Shown piece after piece: positions 1-7,919 of a DNA stretch of 64,000 nt. This DNA comes from Mycobacterium sp. M26 (GTDB lineage: Bacteria > Actinomycetota > Actinomycetes > Mycobacteriales > Mycobacteriaceae). The DNA lies in the NCBI RefSeq assembly GCF_001494595.1, contig NZ_LN929908.1, forward strand, positions 3,440,468 through 3,504,467, written 5' to 3'. The first letter of the stretch is position 1. Each line of letters starts with the position of its first letter. The translations under genes and the position numbers were made by a program. The notes under the pieces were generated by a model, which was not told the origin of the DNA, ran no database searches, and saw nothing but the letters and a program-made list of their open reading frames with translations.

Positions 1-979
1 GACCCTCGTCGTCCTCCCAGCGGTAGACGCTGTCGTGAAAGGACACGTTGGGCCATGCCGGAAGTGAGGCGCTGGCAATTGCCTGACCGCGGAAGCGGTA
101 GTGCTCACCGCGGTCGTCGACGGCGGTGATCTCTTGGCGCGCAGCCATGTGGATTCGCGGATGGTATTCGCCGACATCCCTGCGTACCGACGTGATGGCG
201 CGGGTCTCGCCATCCCTGATCAGCCAGGCAAAGTGATGCGATGGTCGATTTCCGACGTCGTAGAGTCCCTTCCACCGCGGCTCGGTGTCGAGAGGCTCGA
301 AGCTGATCTGATTGAAGATGAGGTCCGGTCCGAAGTACATCGGAGACCACCCGACCGGCGGACTCGGAACAGCGCCGCGTTTCTCCACTCGGACCTGCCG
401 CCATGACCGGTCACGTGGAGCGAAGCAGTCAACAGCAAAGTCCGAACCATTCAGTCGCAGTTGACCGGTGACCCGCATGAACTGCTCACTGCCGCCAGGC
501 TCCCGGAGCCGGTCGTGGTGATCGTCCTCCCCCGGCATGACGTGGCCGCGGGCGAGTAGTGGCGTCACTGCCTCTGCCACCACATCGAAGGACAACGCAC
601 CGTCAGCCGCGGTGTAGCGCAGCCGCGCTGTTCGCCCGGGCTCGAGGAATTCAATGGAGAGTCCGTTGTCCGTTGTGATGGTGTTCGCGTCGATGTGAGG
701 CCAGGGCATGGTCATCTCGTAGTCCAGGAACGCGATGTCGGTCAGTTCGACGTTGTCGTTTCCCTGGAAGACACAGACACCGCCCTGGGACAGCGGGAAG
801 GCAGGTTGGTAGCGGATGTACACGAAGGCACCGATCGCGGCTTCTGGCACCGAAAAGCCGAAGTAATGCGTGTGAATGGTGTGTGGATCCCACTGCTCAC
901 CGGGCTCCGGCAAGGGAACCAGGAGATCCGTCTCGCCGGAACGAACAGCGATGTAGGCAGCTGCCCCATCAGTCTTCAT
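1..979 (-). CDS. DUF7064/DUF7065-like hypothetical protein, C-terminus cut by window edge
   Basis: The frame is open from an ATG whose complement lies at 977-979 down to base 2, giving at least 326 residues, and the stop lies outside the window. The protein begins MKTDGAAAYIAVRSGETDL and is rich in Trp, His and aromatic residues in beta-type segments. There is no signal peptide or membrane helix. It resembles, from memory, actinobacterial proteins annotated as DUF7064/DUF7065, thought to have lipocalin-like (AttH/CrtC-like) folds; that family call is tentative and no enzymatic residue can be named. It is divergent from the TetR gene at 1066 with a dyad in the shared 86-bp promoter, so it is the likely target of that repressor. 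AGGAA lies just upstream of the ATG. Confidence 0.6.
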   Translation of the reverse strand, partial: MKTDGAAAYIAVRSGETDLLVPLPEPGEQWDPHTIHTHYFGFSVPEAAIGAFVYIRYQPAFPLSQGGVCVFQGNDNVELTDIAFLDYEMTMPWPHIDANTITTDNGLSIEFLEPGRTARLRYTAADGALSFDVVAEAVTPLLARGHVMPGEDDHHDRLREPGGSEQFMRVTGQLRLNGSDFAVDCFAPRDRSWRQVRVEKRGAVPSPPVGWSPMYFGPDLIFNQISFEPLDTEPRWKGLYDVGNRPSHHFAWLIRDGETRAITSVRRDVGEYHPRIHMAARQEITAVDDRGEHYRFRGQAIASASLPAWPNVSFHDSVYRWEDDEG

Positions 980-1030
980 GGATTCCTCTCCGTCGAGATC
1001 CACTTCGCAACGACGCCGTCAGAGTAACGT

Positions 1031-1066
1031 TGAATGAACTTAGTCTCACGTATGAAAGTTGATTCA
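1031..1066. promoter_or_regulatory. Inverted repeat in divergent promoter, probable TetR operator
   Basis: TGAATGAACT at 1031-1040 is mirrored by AGTTGATTCA at 1057-1066 with one mismatch, and the inner bases add a looser AACTT/AAGTT dyad. It sits between the minus-strand gene starting at 979 and the TetR gene, and its right arm touches the TetR ATG. That position would let a TetR dimer repress both genes. Function is inferred from position and symmetry only. Confidence 0.5.
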
Positions 1067-1713
1067 TGTTGGAGAATGTGACGGTGCCGAACACCGCCAA
1101 GCCGAGCCGGACCGAACGCCTTCGGCAGCGAACCCGCCGACAGCTTCTCGATGCGGGCCGAGTCCTGATCGCCGCCAAAGGTGTTCCGGGACTGCGTATT
1201 CAAGAGATCACCGAGGAAGCCGACATCGCCCTCGGGTCGTTCTACAACTACTTCGCCTCCAAAGAGGAGTTCCTCGAAGCCGTCATCACCGAGAGCCTGT
1301 CCGACTTGGCGTCGGCCATCGTCAGCAATGCCGATGAAGCAGCCGATGCGGCCGAGGTTGTCGCGCTGGCCAATCTCAGGGTGATCCGGCTGGCACGCAA
1401 CGAGCCGGACTTCGCCCGGTTGATCATCAACATCAGCCATTCCGAGGCGGTGTTCGGCGACGCGTTGCACCCGCACGCACGCGCGGCCGTCGAACGCGGG
1501 ATCGCGACCGGCCGATTCACGGTGCCGGACATCGAGGTGCTGCTCACGGCGATCTTCGGCGGGGCGCTCGCGCTCATCCGGGAGATTCTGGACGGTCGGC
1601 ACGGCCCGAATGCCGAACGCGCCTTCGCTCAGGTCTCGCTCACCGCGCTCGGCCTCACACCGCAGGACGCCGCGGCGGTGGTCGCCAAAGTCGTTGCCGC
1701 TGAACATAGCTAG
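1066..1713 (+). CDS. TetR/AcrR family transcriptional regulator
   Basis: The protein has 215 residues. The N-terminal TetR_N helix-turn-helix spans about residues 17-65, with the typical core IQEITEEADIALGSFYNYF followed by KEEFLEAV. The C-terminal ligand domain is divergent and does not reveal an inducer. The ATG at 1066 overlaps the right arm of an upstream dyad. A GTG at 1078 in the same frame, placed three bases after GGAG at 1071-1074, is an alternative start. The stop overlaps the stop of the convergent membrane-protein gene by four bases. It probably represses itself and the divergent gene at 979. Confidence 0.88.
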   Translation: MLENVTVPNTAKPSRTERLRQRTRRQLLDAGRVLIAAKGVPGLRIQEITEEADIALGSFYNYFASKEEFLEAVITESLSDLASAIVSNADEAADAAEVVALANLRVIRLARNEPDFARLIINISHSEAVFGDALHPHARAAVERGIATGRFTVPDIEVLLTAIFGGALALIREILDGRHGPNAERAFAQVSLTALGLTPQDAAAVVAKVVAAEHS

Positions 1714-2588
1714 ACGGTTGCCGCTTCGGGGGCCTTCGACGTCGAGCCACCGAAGATAGCCGCTTTGAGAATGCCCGTCTTGGTCTTGATGAAGACTTGG
1801 TCATCCGGCTTCGCGACGACGAAGGACAGGATCCACACCGCGGTGAGCGCCAACCCGAGGGTGACCAGCCAGGCGAAGTGAGTGACCCACAACGAGGCGT
1901 CCAGATTCAACGCCGTCCATACCGGCCAGGCCGCCGCACCATTGGCCATGCCGTCTGACATCGGGATGAAGGCGATGACGAGGGCCAACCGCCACCCCGG
2001 CAGGTGCGGGCTCATCCGGTAGATGAGCGCGCCGGCCGTCATCGGCATCAACGGGTTGACGCATACCCACCACAACGGAAGCCCCCAGAAATTGAGCGGC
2101 TGGGGCCCGTAGTACTCGTACGCACCCATCAGCACACCGGGACTCTCGAGCCAGATGTTGATGAAGACGTCGATCAAGTACAGCTGGAAGACGGCCTTGC
2201 GCGTCACGCCGGTCTGATAGATGCGGAAGGCCAGATAGGCCAGGCCCCCGACGTACCAGATGTAGACGAAGTTGATGAACAGCGGGAAGTCGCGGCCCAT
2301 GGACGAGAACGTCGTCGTGACCGCCCCCTGGCGGATGTAGCACAGCCCCAGGGTGTCGACGATCGGTTCGAACAGGCACGCGATACCGCCGCCGATCAAG
2401 CAGAAGGCGAGCAGCGGCCCACGGCCGGTCAGCAGATGCTTGATGGCGAAGAAGGCGCCGACAAGCACTGGGATGCCGAGAAAGACGGTGAAGATCATCT
2501 CGGGCACGAACGGCATGGGCGTGGTCGGATGCGCTGGAATCGCAGGCGCGGCAGGCAAATAGGTAAGCACGGCGGTGTGGTCCTCCAC
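1710..2588 (-). CDS. Polytopic integral membrane protein of unknown function
   Basis: This 292-residue protein has about six or seven hydrophobic helices, for example near residues 30-50, 58-75, 100-118, 130-150, 165-185, 198-215 and 235-258. It carries conserved-looking aromatic stretches such as INFVYIWYVGG and IWLESPGVLMG. The general look recalls AveC-like (spirocyclase family) membrane proteins of actinobacteria, but I cannot confirm this. The GTG start at 2588 has no clear ribosome site; an ATG at 2516 (residue 25) is a fallback. It is tail to tail with the TetR gene and 76 bp downstream of the oxidase-like operon on the same strand. Confidence 0.7.
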   Translation of the reverse strand: MEDHTAVLTYLPAAPAIPAHPTTPMPFVPEMIFTVFLGIPVLVGAFFAIKHLLTGRGPLLAFCLIGGGIACLFEPIVDTLGLCYIRQGAVTTTFSSMGRDFPLFINFVYIWYVGGLAYLAFRIYQTGVTRKAVFQLYLIDVFINIWLESPGVLMGAYEYYGPQPLNFWGLPLWWVCVNPLMPMTAGALIYRMSPHLPGWRLALVIAFIPMSDGMANGAAAWPVWTALNLDASLWVTHFAWLVTLGLALTAVWILSFVVAKPDDQVFIKTKTGILKAAIFGGSTSKAPEAATV

Positions 2589-2664
2589 GGCACTGGGAGC
2601 GGTCGGCTGTCCCAGTACCGTAGCCGTGCATGAACGCTATTTCAAGTATGAATGTATGTTCACT

Positions 2665-2934
2665 TCAGGGTTTGACCGCCAGGTCGAGGATCACCAGGGC
2701 AAGGAACACCGCAAGCACATAGCCCTCGAACACGGCCCGTAGTGCCACCGGCGCGACACGCAGGTCCATGAAGTGCAGGCCGATCAGGCGCACCTTGAAG
2801 AGCGCGATCGCGACGATCACGATCGCGGCGACATCGGCGAAGTTCCTGCCCTGCTCGATACCGACCGCGAACGAGCCAAAAGTCAGTGCCATCAACGCAA
2901 CCCATACCAACGTCAACCGACGAGTGGTCGTCAT
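2665..2934 (-). CDS. Cytochrome c oxidase subunit IV / NorF-like small membrane protein
   Basis: This 89-residue protein has three hydrophobic helices (about residues 8-26, 34-54 and 66-86) and the segment ALFKVRLIGLHFMDLR, typical of prokaryotic COX4/NorF-like subunits (K-x4-G-x-HFM-x-LR). The ATG lies two bases after the stop of the subunit III-like gene, so the pair is one transcript. These proteins accompany NorE or COX III and assist heme-copper oxidase or nitric oxide reductase assembly or stability. No catalytic subunit I or II is present in the window. Confidence 0.8.
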   Translation of the reverse strand: MTTTRRLTLVWVALMALTFGSFAVGIEQGRNFADVAAIVIVAIALFKVRLIGLHFMDLRVAPVALRAVFEGYVLAVFLALVILDLAVKP

Positions 2935-2936
2935 CC

Positions 2937-3530
2937 TCACCTCACCAGGTAGAAGAGCGCGAACAGGACAACCCACAGCAGGTCGACCATGTGCCAGAAG
3001 ATTCCCCCGCTCTCGCATAGCTGGATCTGCTTGGCCTCGAGCGCGGGGCGGCGTGTCATGGTGATCAATCGGCTGACGATCACCAGTCCGATGAGGACGT
3101 GCATGAGGTGGATGCCGGTGAAGACGAAGTAGTAGGAGAAGAACTCGCCGCTTCCGACACCCTTGCCTGCCCGGAACAGCGCCGTCCACTCGACGACCTT
3201 GACGACCACGAAGCCGACACCACAGCTCAGGGCGCCGGTAAACAGACTTGGCGCCTGGGTATTTCGGCCGGCGAGCACGTGATGGACTGCGAGCGCAACC
3301 AGCAATGAGCTACCCAGCAACAGAACCGTGTTGACGGTACCGAGGGCGAGATGCAGTTCGCTGTGCCCCTGGGCGAAAGCCTGGCGGTTCTTGCCGCGCG
3401 AGTACATGAACGTTCCGAAGAACAGGGCGAATACGGTCATGTCGCCCAGGACGAAGACCCAGATGCCCTCTTCGCCGGGGATCCTGCGCTGCCGCGTTCC
3501 AGGCGGAGCCGCGCCATTCAGTACCGTCAT
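2937..3530 (-). CDS. Cytochrome c oxidase subunit III family protein, NorE-like
   Basis: This protein has 197 residues and five predicted membrane helices. It begins after a short polar leader with the hallmark GIWVFVLGDMTVFALFF and continues with FSYYFVFTGIHLMHVLIGL and ESGGIFWHMVDLLWVVLF, the conserved subunit III/NorE blocks. Family members bind no metal and accompany heme-copper oxidases or NorCB-type nitric oxide reductases. It overlaps the upstream membrane-protein gene by ATGA and is followed two bases later by the subunit IV-like gene. A catalytic oxidase subunit must be encoded elsewhere. Confidence 0.88.
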   Translation of the reverse strand: MTVLNGAAPPGTRQRRIPGEEGIWVFVLGDMTVFALFFGTFMYSRGKNRQAFAQGHSELHLALGTVNTVLLLGSSLLVALAVHHVLAGRNTQAPSLFTGALSCGVGFVVVKVVEWTALFRAGKGVGSGEFFSYYFVFTGIHLMHVLIGLVIVSRLITMTRRPALEAKQIQLCESGGIFWHMVDLLWVVLFALFYLVR

Positions 3531-4246
3531 GACACCGCCGAGCGCTGCGCTGGCCGATGTTCGATGTCATCGGCGGCGCCCGGGATGCTCGACCAGAGTT
3601 GCCACGACATCACCAGGAACCAGGCGCCGAAGAACACCGCGACCAGCCAGAAGGCCAGCAGCCCGTTCCACGCGAAGACGCCGTCCTTGAAGAGCACGAC
3701 CAACCCGCCGGCGGCGAAGATGAAGGCACACCAGACGTTGAAGTAGCCCAGCCACCGCGGCCAGACGCTCGTGGCGGCACCGAAGATCGCAAACCCGATG
3801 GCCAGGCACTGAATGGTGGCGGCCGGCCAGTTCATCACGAACGGGAGCCACCCGAGATCGTTGAGCGCCTGGGTGATCTCCGGGTCCCGTTCGGGCCGAT
3901 ACGAGGCGGCCGCGAAGGCGAACGTGGGCAACAGGATCGCCACCACCGCCATTCCGGTGGCCACCAGCTGGGTATAGGCCAGCGCCGAGTGCCGTCCACC
4001 CTCCATCTGCCGGATCCGGATCGCAATCAGTGCACCGAACGGCGCCTGTAGGCCTGCTGCCGCCAGCAGGATGACCAGGCCGAATCGCTTGAGCCCGGTA
4101 TCAGTGGACCAGAAGTCGGCGACCTGCTGGGCGGTGCGCATAGGTGAGATCGGCGGCAAAAGCCCCGTGATGACGATCGCCGGGAACAGCAGCACGACAA
4201 ATGCCGCCCCGCACAGCGCCATGGTGCGTTCAATCCCGCGCGTCAT
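3527..4246 (-). CDS. Unknown polytopic membrane protein, first gene of the oxidase-accessory operon
   Basis: This 239-residue protein has about six hydrophobic helices (residues near 10-30, 55-75, 90-110, 133-150, 157-175 and 185-205). No family is recognised with confidence. The ATG at 4246 has GAAGGGA seven bases upstream; a TTG at 4264 would add six residues and is less likely. Its stop overlaps the start of the NorE-like gene by ATGA, so translation is coupled. It may anchor or assemble the same respiratory complex. Expression is probably controlled by the dyad at 4268-4286 and the TetR encoded immediately upstream. Confidence 0.75.
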   Translation of the reverse strand: MTRGIERTMALCGAAFVVLLFPAIVITGLLPPISPMRTAQQVADFWSTDTGLKRFGLVILLAAAGLQAPFGALIAIRIRQMEGGRHSALAYTQLVATGMAVVAILLPTFAFAAASYRPERDPEITQALNDLGWLPFVMNWPAATIQCLAIGFAIFGAATSVWPRWLGYFNVWCAFIFAAGGLVVLFKDGVFAWNGLLAFWLVAVFFGAWFLVMSWQLWSSIPGAADDIEHRPAQRSAVS

Positions 4247-4267
4247 GAGAAATCCCTTCGTCAAAAT

Positions 4268-4286
4268 TTAATCTCTACTAGATTAA
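4268..4286. promoter_or_regulatory. Perfect 7-bp-arm palindrome, probable TetR operator
   Basis: TTAATCT at 4268-4274, a five-base spacer, then AGATTAA at 4280-4286 forms a perfect dyad 22 bases upstream of the membrane-protein start at 4246 and about 40 bases past the stop of the TetR gene. AT-rich bases inside it could also serve as a -10 element. The TetR product of 4327-4944 is the obvious candidate ligand; binding is inferred. Confidence 0.55.
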
Positions 4287-4326
4287 GGAGACAAGTCAAG
4301 AGGTAGATCGCGCGATGCACGATCTG

Positions 4327-4944
4327 TCAGCCGTGCACGACTCCAGAGAGGAAGCTGCGAATCCGTTCCGCGAACAGCTCCTTGGCCGTGCGTTCATTGG
4401 CCGCCAGCGCCTTGGTGAGATGCGGGTGCTCGACTGGGTCGGCAGCCGAGAAGGCGGCTTCCCTGCCCCGCGGGCCCCGCACCGCCTCCACGAGTACCGC
4501 ACCGATGCACAGCGTCTCAATACCGTCGAGGATCTCGACGTGAAGCTCGACCGGAACCCCGGAGTCACTGAGGAATCGGGCGGCGTCCTCGAAGCTGCCA
4601 ACGAGTGTCTCCCGGGGCAGATACTCCACCAGGATCGGGGCGGCGTTGCGATGCCGCAGAACGGATTGCCGGAAGTTCAGCCCCAGCGTCACGAAGTACT
4701 CGGGCCAGTCCGGCCCTGGCGCACGCCGCGGCTTGGTCACCGACTTGCCGCCGATGTACCGCGCGATCGCGTTGAGGATTTCGGTCTTGTCGGCGAAGTG
4801 GTGATACAGCGACGGGGCCTGGACGCCCATGTGCTTGGCCAGCCGGGGCAGACTGAAGGCGTCCAACCCCTCGCTGTCGATGATCTCGATGGAGGCTTGC
4901 ACCGCTGCCGCACGGCTGATCAGCGGCTTGGATGGTCGCGCCAT
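4327..4944 (-). CDS. TetR family transcriptional regulator
   Basis: This protein has 205 residues from the ATG at 4944, with GGTGGG about seven bases upstream; a TTG at 4962 would add six residues. The N-terminal HTH includes FSLPRLAKHMGVQAPSLYHHF and KTEILNAI, the standard TetR_N signature. The C-terminal domain has a long helix around LHVEILDGIETLCIGAVLVE. It lies downstream of the aldehyde dehydrogenase (63-bp gap) and upstream of the oxidase-accessory operon, both on the same strand, with a strong palindrome at 4268-4286 in front of that operon. Confidence 0.88.
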   Translation of the reverse strand: MARPSKPLISRAAAVQASIEIIDSEGLDAFSLPRLAKHMGVQAPSLYHHFADKTEILNAIARYIGGKSVTKPRRAPGPDWPEYFVTLGLNFRQSVLRHRNAAPILVEYLPRETLVGSFEDAARFLSDSGVPVELHVEILDGIETLCIGAVLVEAVRGPRGREAAFSAADPVEHPHLTKALAANERTAKELFAERIRSFLSGVVHG

Positions 4945-5007
4945 GTCAGCCCACCCAGCCAACCCGCGCCATCGGCACAGTATAGGTGTGGGGCATCTGC
5001 TGCAGAG

Positions 5008-6543
5008 TCATCGTCGCGGCCGCCCGAAACGCCTGCGCCAGTCGTGCGCACCGAGCATGCGCGCGATTCTGGCGATTGCTCGAGACTTCACCGGCCTGAC
5101 CGGATACCACAGCGGTTCGGACTTCAGCGCGAAGCGCTCCTCCACCACGGATTGCTCACGGCAGTACTTCAACACGCCGCGCGCCCCGCCAAAACGGGTG
5201 CCCATGCCGGAATTCTTCCAACCGCCCATCGGGATGGGGAGCTGGAAGGTGGCCACGAGCGCATTGTTGACCGAGACCGACCCCGCCTCGATGCGCCGGG
5301 TCAGCCGAGCTGCCTTTCGTCGATCACGCGTCCACACACTCGAACTCAGTCCGTACTCGCTGTCATTGGCGAGGGCGATCGCCTCGTCCTCGTTTTTCAC
5401 GGCCATGATGGCGATGGTGGGACCGAACGTCTCCTCGCGCATACACGCCATCGAGTGATCGACGTCCACCAGAACCGTCGGCTCGAAGAACCTGCCCCCG
5501 GGTTGGGTCGAGCCACCCAGCAGCAACCGTGCCCCCTTCGCGACGGCGTCGTCGACATGGCGTTGGACAACGTCCGCCTGGGACGCGGTCACCATGGCGC
5601 CGATGTCACAGCTGAAGCTGCCCGGCGAGTCCATACCCTGCCGAAGCGCAGCCGCCTTCTGCGTCACCAACGACACGAACTGGTCATACGCCGCTGCCTC
5701 GACATACACCCGTTCGACACTGATGCAGGCCTGCCCGGCGTTGGTCATCGACCCCCAGACCGCAGCGCCGGCGGCGCGCTCCAGATCCGCATCGGCGAGC
5801 ACGATCATCGGATCCTTGCCGCCGAGCTCAAGGCTGCAGGGGATCAGCCGTTCGGCGCACCGCACGGCGATGGCACGGCCGGTCCGCACCGAGCCGGTGA
5901 ACATCACCATGTCGACGCAGTCGACCACCGCCGCCCCGGCACTGCCACCACCGGTGACACACGCCAGAACCGGTGGCGCCCCGATGTCATCCCGCCAGCC
6001 ACGCGTGACCTCTGCCCAGGTCAGCGGAGTCACCTCCGACGGCTTGGAGATCACCGCGGCGCCGGCGACGAGCGCTCCGACGACATCCATCATCGGCCCG
6101 CCCAGCGGCCCGTTCCACGGGGTGATCAGACCGACGAGCGGATATGGCCGAACCTGTACCCGCAGCCTGCGCACAGAGTTGGCGATCCCAGCGGGTTTGA
6201 CCACGCGGTCGGCCAGGAACTTCTCGGCGTTCCTGGTGAAGTAGTTGATCACGTCGATGGCGACCGCCATCTCCATCGACGCGTCCGCCCAGGACTTCCC
6301 GGTCTCGGACTGCACCAGCTCCAAGATCCGTTGTTCGTTATCGAGCAACCAATCCAGCCACCGCAGCAGCCATGTCGCGCGGCCACCCGGCCCCAATGCC
6401 TCCCAAGCCGGTTGCGCACTGCGCAACTCCGCGCAGACCTCGCCGATGGCCTCTGCATCCATGTCGGGGACGGCACCGACCAGGCGGCCGTCACCCGGGC
6501 AGTACACGTTGATACCCGTCGGCCGATCGATACCCGCCGTCAT
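5008..6543 (-). CDS. NAD(P)-dependent aldehyde dehydrogenase
   Basis: This 511-residue ALDH superfamily enzyme oxidises an aldehyde to a carboxylic acid. The oxyanion Asn is N144 in TPWNGPL, the general base is E239 in LELGGKDP and the nucleophile is C273 in NAGQACISVERVYV. The C-terminal block FGPTIAIMAVKNEDEAI and SGMGTRFGG are also standard. ATG at 6543 is preferred because GAGGTGG lies six bases upstream; an in-frame GTG at 6567 is possible. The gene is divergent from the ferredoxin/P450 operon across a 167-bp promoter region, so it may oxidise an aldehyde made by that operon (inference). Confidence 0.92.
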   Translation of the reverse strand: MTAGIDRPTGINVYCPGDGRLVGAVPDMDAEAIGEVCAELRSAQPAWEALGPGGRATWLLRWLDWLLDNEQRILELVQSETGKSWADASMEMAVAIDVINYFTRNAEKFLADRVVKPAGIANSVRRLRVQVRPYPLVGLITPWNGPLGGPMMDVVGALVAGAAVISKPSEVTPLTWAEVTRGWRDDIGAPPVLACVTGGGSAGAAVVDCVDMVMFTGSVRTGRAIAVRCAERLIPCSLELGGKDPMIVLADADLERAAGAAVWGSMTNAGQACISVERVYVEAAAYDQFVSLVTQKAAALRQGMDSPGSFSCDIGAMVTASQADVVQRHVDDAVAKGARLLLGGSTQPGGRFFEPTVLVDVDHSMACMREETFGPTIAIMAVKNEDEAIALANDSEYGLSSSVWTRDRRKAARLTRRIEAGSVSVNNALVATFQLPIPMGGWKNSGMGTRFGGARGVLKYCREQSVVEERFALKSEPLWYPVRPVKSRAIARIARMLGAHDWRRRFGRPRR

Positions 6544-6710
6544 AGCCACCACCTCATTGATCCACACCCGAAGGCATCACCAAGCAACTCTATTACCTAC
6601 AGCGATAAGTTTTCAGCACTTCGCCGACATGAGGGCGCATAGATGCCAACCACGCTTGAAAAACTAATGGCCGTAGATTTATAGTCGCCGTGAAGCGACG
6701 GAGAGGTGGC

Positions 6711-6911
6711 ATGAGAGTCAGTCTGGAATCCGGTAGGTGCAACGGTCACGCGCAGTGCTATGCCGTTGCACCAGAACTGTTCCCGATCAACGATGAGGGC
6801 TACTGCATCCTCGAGGAGCACGTCGTCGCGCCGGGCGATGAAGAACTCACCCTGGCCGGAGCAGCCGCCTGCCCGGAGGCGGCGCTGATCATCACGGATA
6901 CCGGCGATTGA
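6711..6911 (+). CDS. 3Fe-4S ferredoxin of the P450-partner type
   Basis: This 66-residue ferredoxin has cluster ligands C10, C16 and C54 in CNGHAQC and ACPEAAL; position 13 is His where a 4Fe-4S protein would carry a fourth Cys, so a 3Fe-4S cluster is expected. Such ferredoxins pass electrons from a reductase to cytochromes P450. The ATG at 6711 follows GGAGAGGTGG. A short hairpin, GTCGC at 6684-6688 with GCGAC at 6695-6699, lies just in front of this ribosome site. It is 130 bp upstream of the SDR-P450-Rieske genes; no ferredoxin reductase gene is present nearby. Confidence 0.92.
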   Translation: MRVSLESGRCNGHAQCYAVAPELFPINDEGYCILEEHVVAPGDEELTLAGAAACPEAALIITDTGD

Positions 6912-6917
6912 CGCTTT

Positions 6918-6938
6918 AAACCTACACACGTAAGGTTT
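6918..6938. promoter_or_regulatory. Inverted repeat between ferredoxin and SDR/P450 genes
   Basis: AAACCT at 6918-6923 pairs with AGGTTT at 6933-6938, and the inner TAC/GTA bases extend the symmetry with one extra A. It starts seven bases after the ferredoxin stop and about 100 bases before the SDR. It could be an operator for an internal promoter or a weak terminator; there is no long T run. The rest of 6939-7041 shows nothing else recognisable. Confidence 0.4.
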
Positions 6939-7041
6939 CTGTGACCGGGTGTCCCAGATCACACGACCGGAAAGAATCCAACTGACGGGTGGCAGCTCGG
7001 CAGAGCGCGACAACCGTCATCCACGAGGAGCAGACCAAGGC

Positions 7042-7908
7042 ATGAGACTCGAAGGCAAAGTCGCCGTCATCACCGGAGCCGGATCGGGCCTGGGACGGCA
7101 GTGCGCGCAATTGTTCACTGCCGAGGGCGCCAAGGTGGCGATCATCGACATCGACGGCGACCGCGCTGAGCAGACCCTCAAGCTCGTCACCGAGGACGGC
7201 GGCGACGCCATCGCGATGACCGCCGACGTGTCGGACAAGACCCAGATCACCGAGGCTGTCAACCAGGCCGCCGCGCATTACGGCAAGCTCGACATCGTCT
7301 GGGCCAACGCAGGCATCGTCTCCCGCGGCGGCGCGGCCGCTCTGGGCCTCGAGCAGGAGGTCCTGTTTGAGGACATGACCGAGGACGACTGGAATGACGT
7401 CCTCGGTGTCAACCTCACCGGAGTGATCTACACGGCGCAGGCCGCGGTACCGCACCTGAAGGCCAACGGCGGCGGCACCATCCTGGCCACCTCCTCGGCC
7501 GCCTCATTGGCCGCCTACCCGAACATCCCGATGTACTGCGCTACCAAAGCCGGGGTCAACGGACTGGTAAGGGCACTCAGCCTGGATCTGGGCCGCTACG
7601 GGATCCGAGTCAATGCGATCGCCCCGACGCACGGCATGTCCCCCAACTTCCTGCTGCCGCCCGGCTCGCCGGTGGTCGGCATGTCCTACGAGGAGTCAGC
7701 CGGTGAGTGGAACCCGACCGTCTCGCCGATTCCGCTGAAACTCAAGCGTCCGCCGTCACTTATCGACAACGCCAAGGTGGCACTGTTCCTGGTCTCTGAT
7801 GACTCGGCGTACCTGTCAGGCGTGACCCTTGGATCCACCGACGGTGGCACGCTGGCCCGGGTCGGGATGTGGTTCCCGCAGGACCTCAACCCCGAACCGA
7901 TCGCCTGA
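7042..7908 (+). CDS. Short-chain dehydrogenase/reductase (classical SDR)
   Basis: This 288-residue enzyme has the cofactor site GAGSGLG near residues 12-18, an acidic residue after beta2 (IIDIDG) that favours NAD over NADP, the NAGI motif and the catalytic YCATK with the preceding Ser in TSSAAS. A substrate loop insertion around PPGSPVVGMSYEESAGEW makes it longer than typical 250-residue SDRs. The ATG at 7042 begins the canonical MRLEGKVAVITGAG. It is followed 11 bases later by the P450, so it probably oxidises or reduces a hydroxylated P450 or Rieske product. Confidence 0.9.
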   Translation: MRLEGKVAVITGAGSGLGRQCAQLFTAEGAKVAIIDIDGDRAEQTLKLVTEDGGDAIAMTADVSDKTQITEAVNQAAAHYGKLDIVWANAGIVSRGGAAALGLEQEVLFEDMTEDDWNDVLGVNLTGVIYTAQAAVPHLKANGGGTILATSSAASLAAYPNIPMYCATKAGVNGLVRALSLDLGRYGIRVNAIAPTHGMSPNFLLPPGSPVVGMSYEESAGEWNPTVSPIPLKLKRPPSLIDNAKVALFLVSDDSAYLSGVTLGSTDGGTLARVGMWFPQDLNPEPIA

Positions 7909-7919
7909 GGAGACCCGGG

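Noticed and set aside
4315..6642. Open frame of 775 codons on the plus strand
   Set aside because: It runs antisense to the TetR and aldehyde dehydrogenase genes, has no recognisable domain, and is rich in Arg, His and Pro as expected for a GC-rich shadow frame.
6684..6699. GTCGC/GCGAC hairpin before the ferredoxin as a riboswitch
   Set aside because: Only a 5-bp stem with no conserved riboswitch elements; reported only as a local hairpin.
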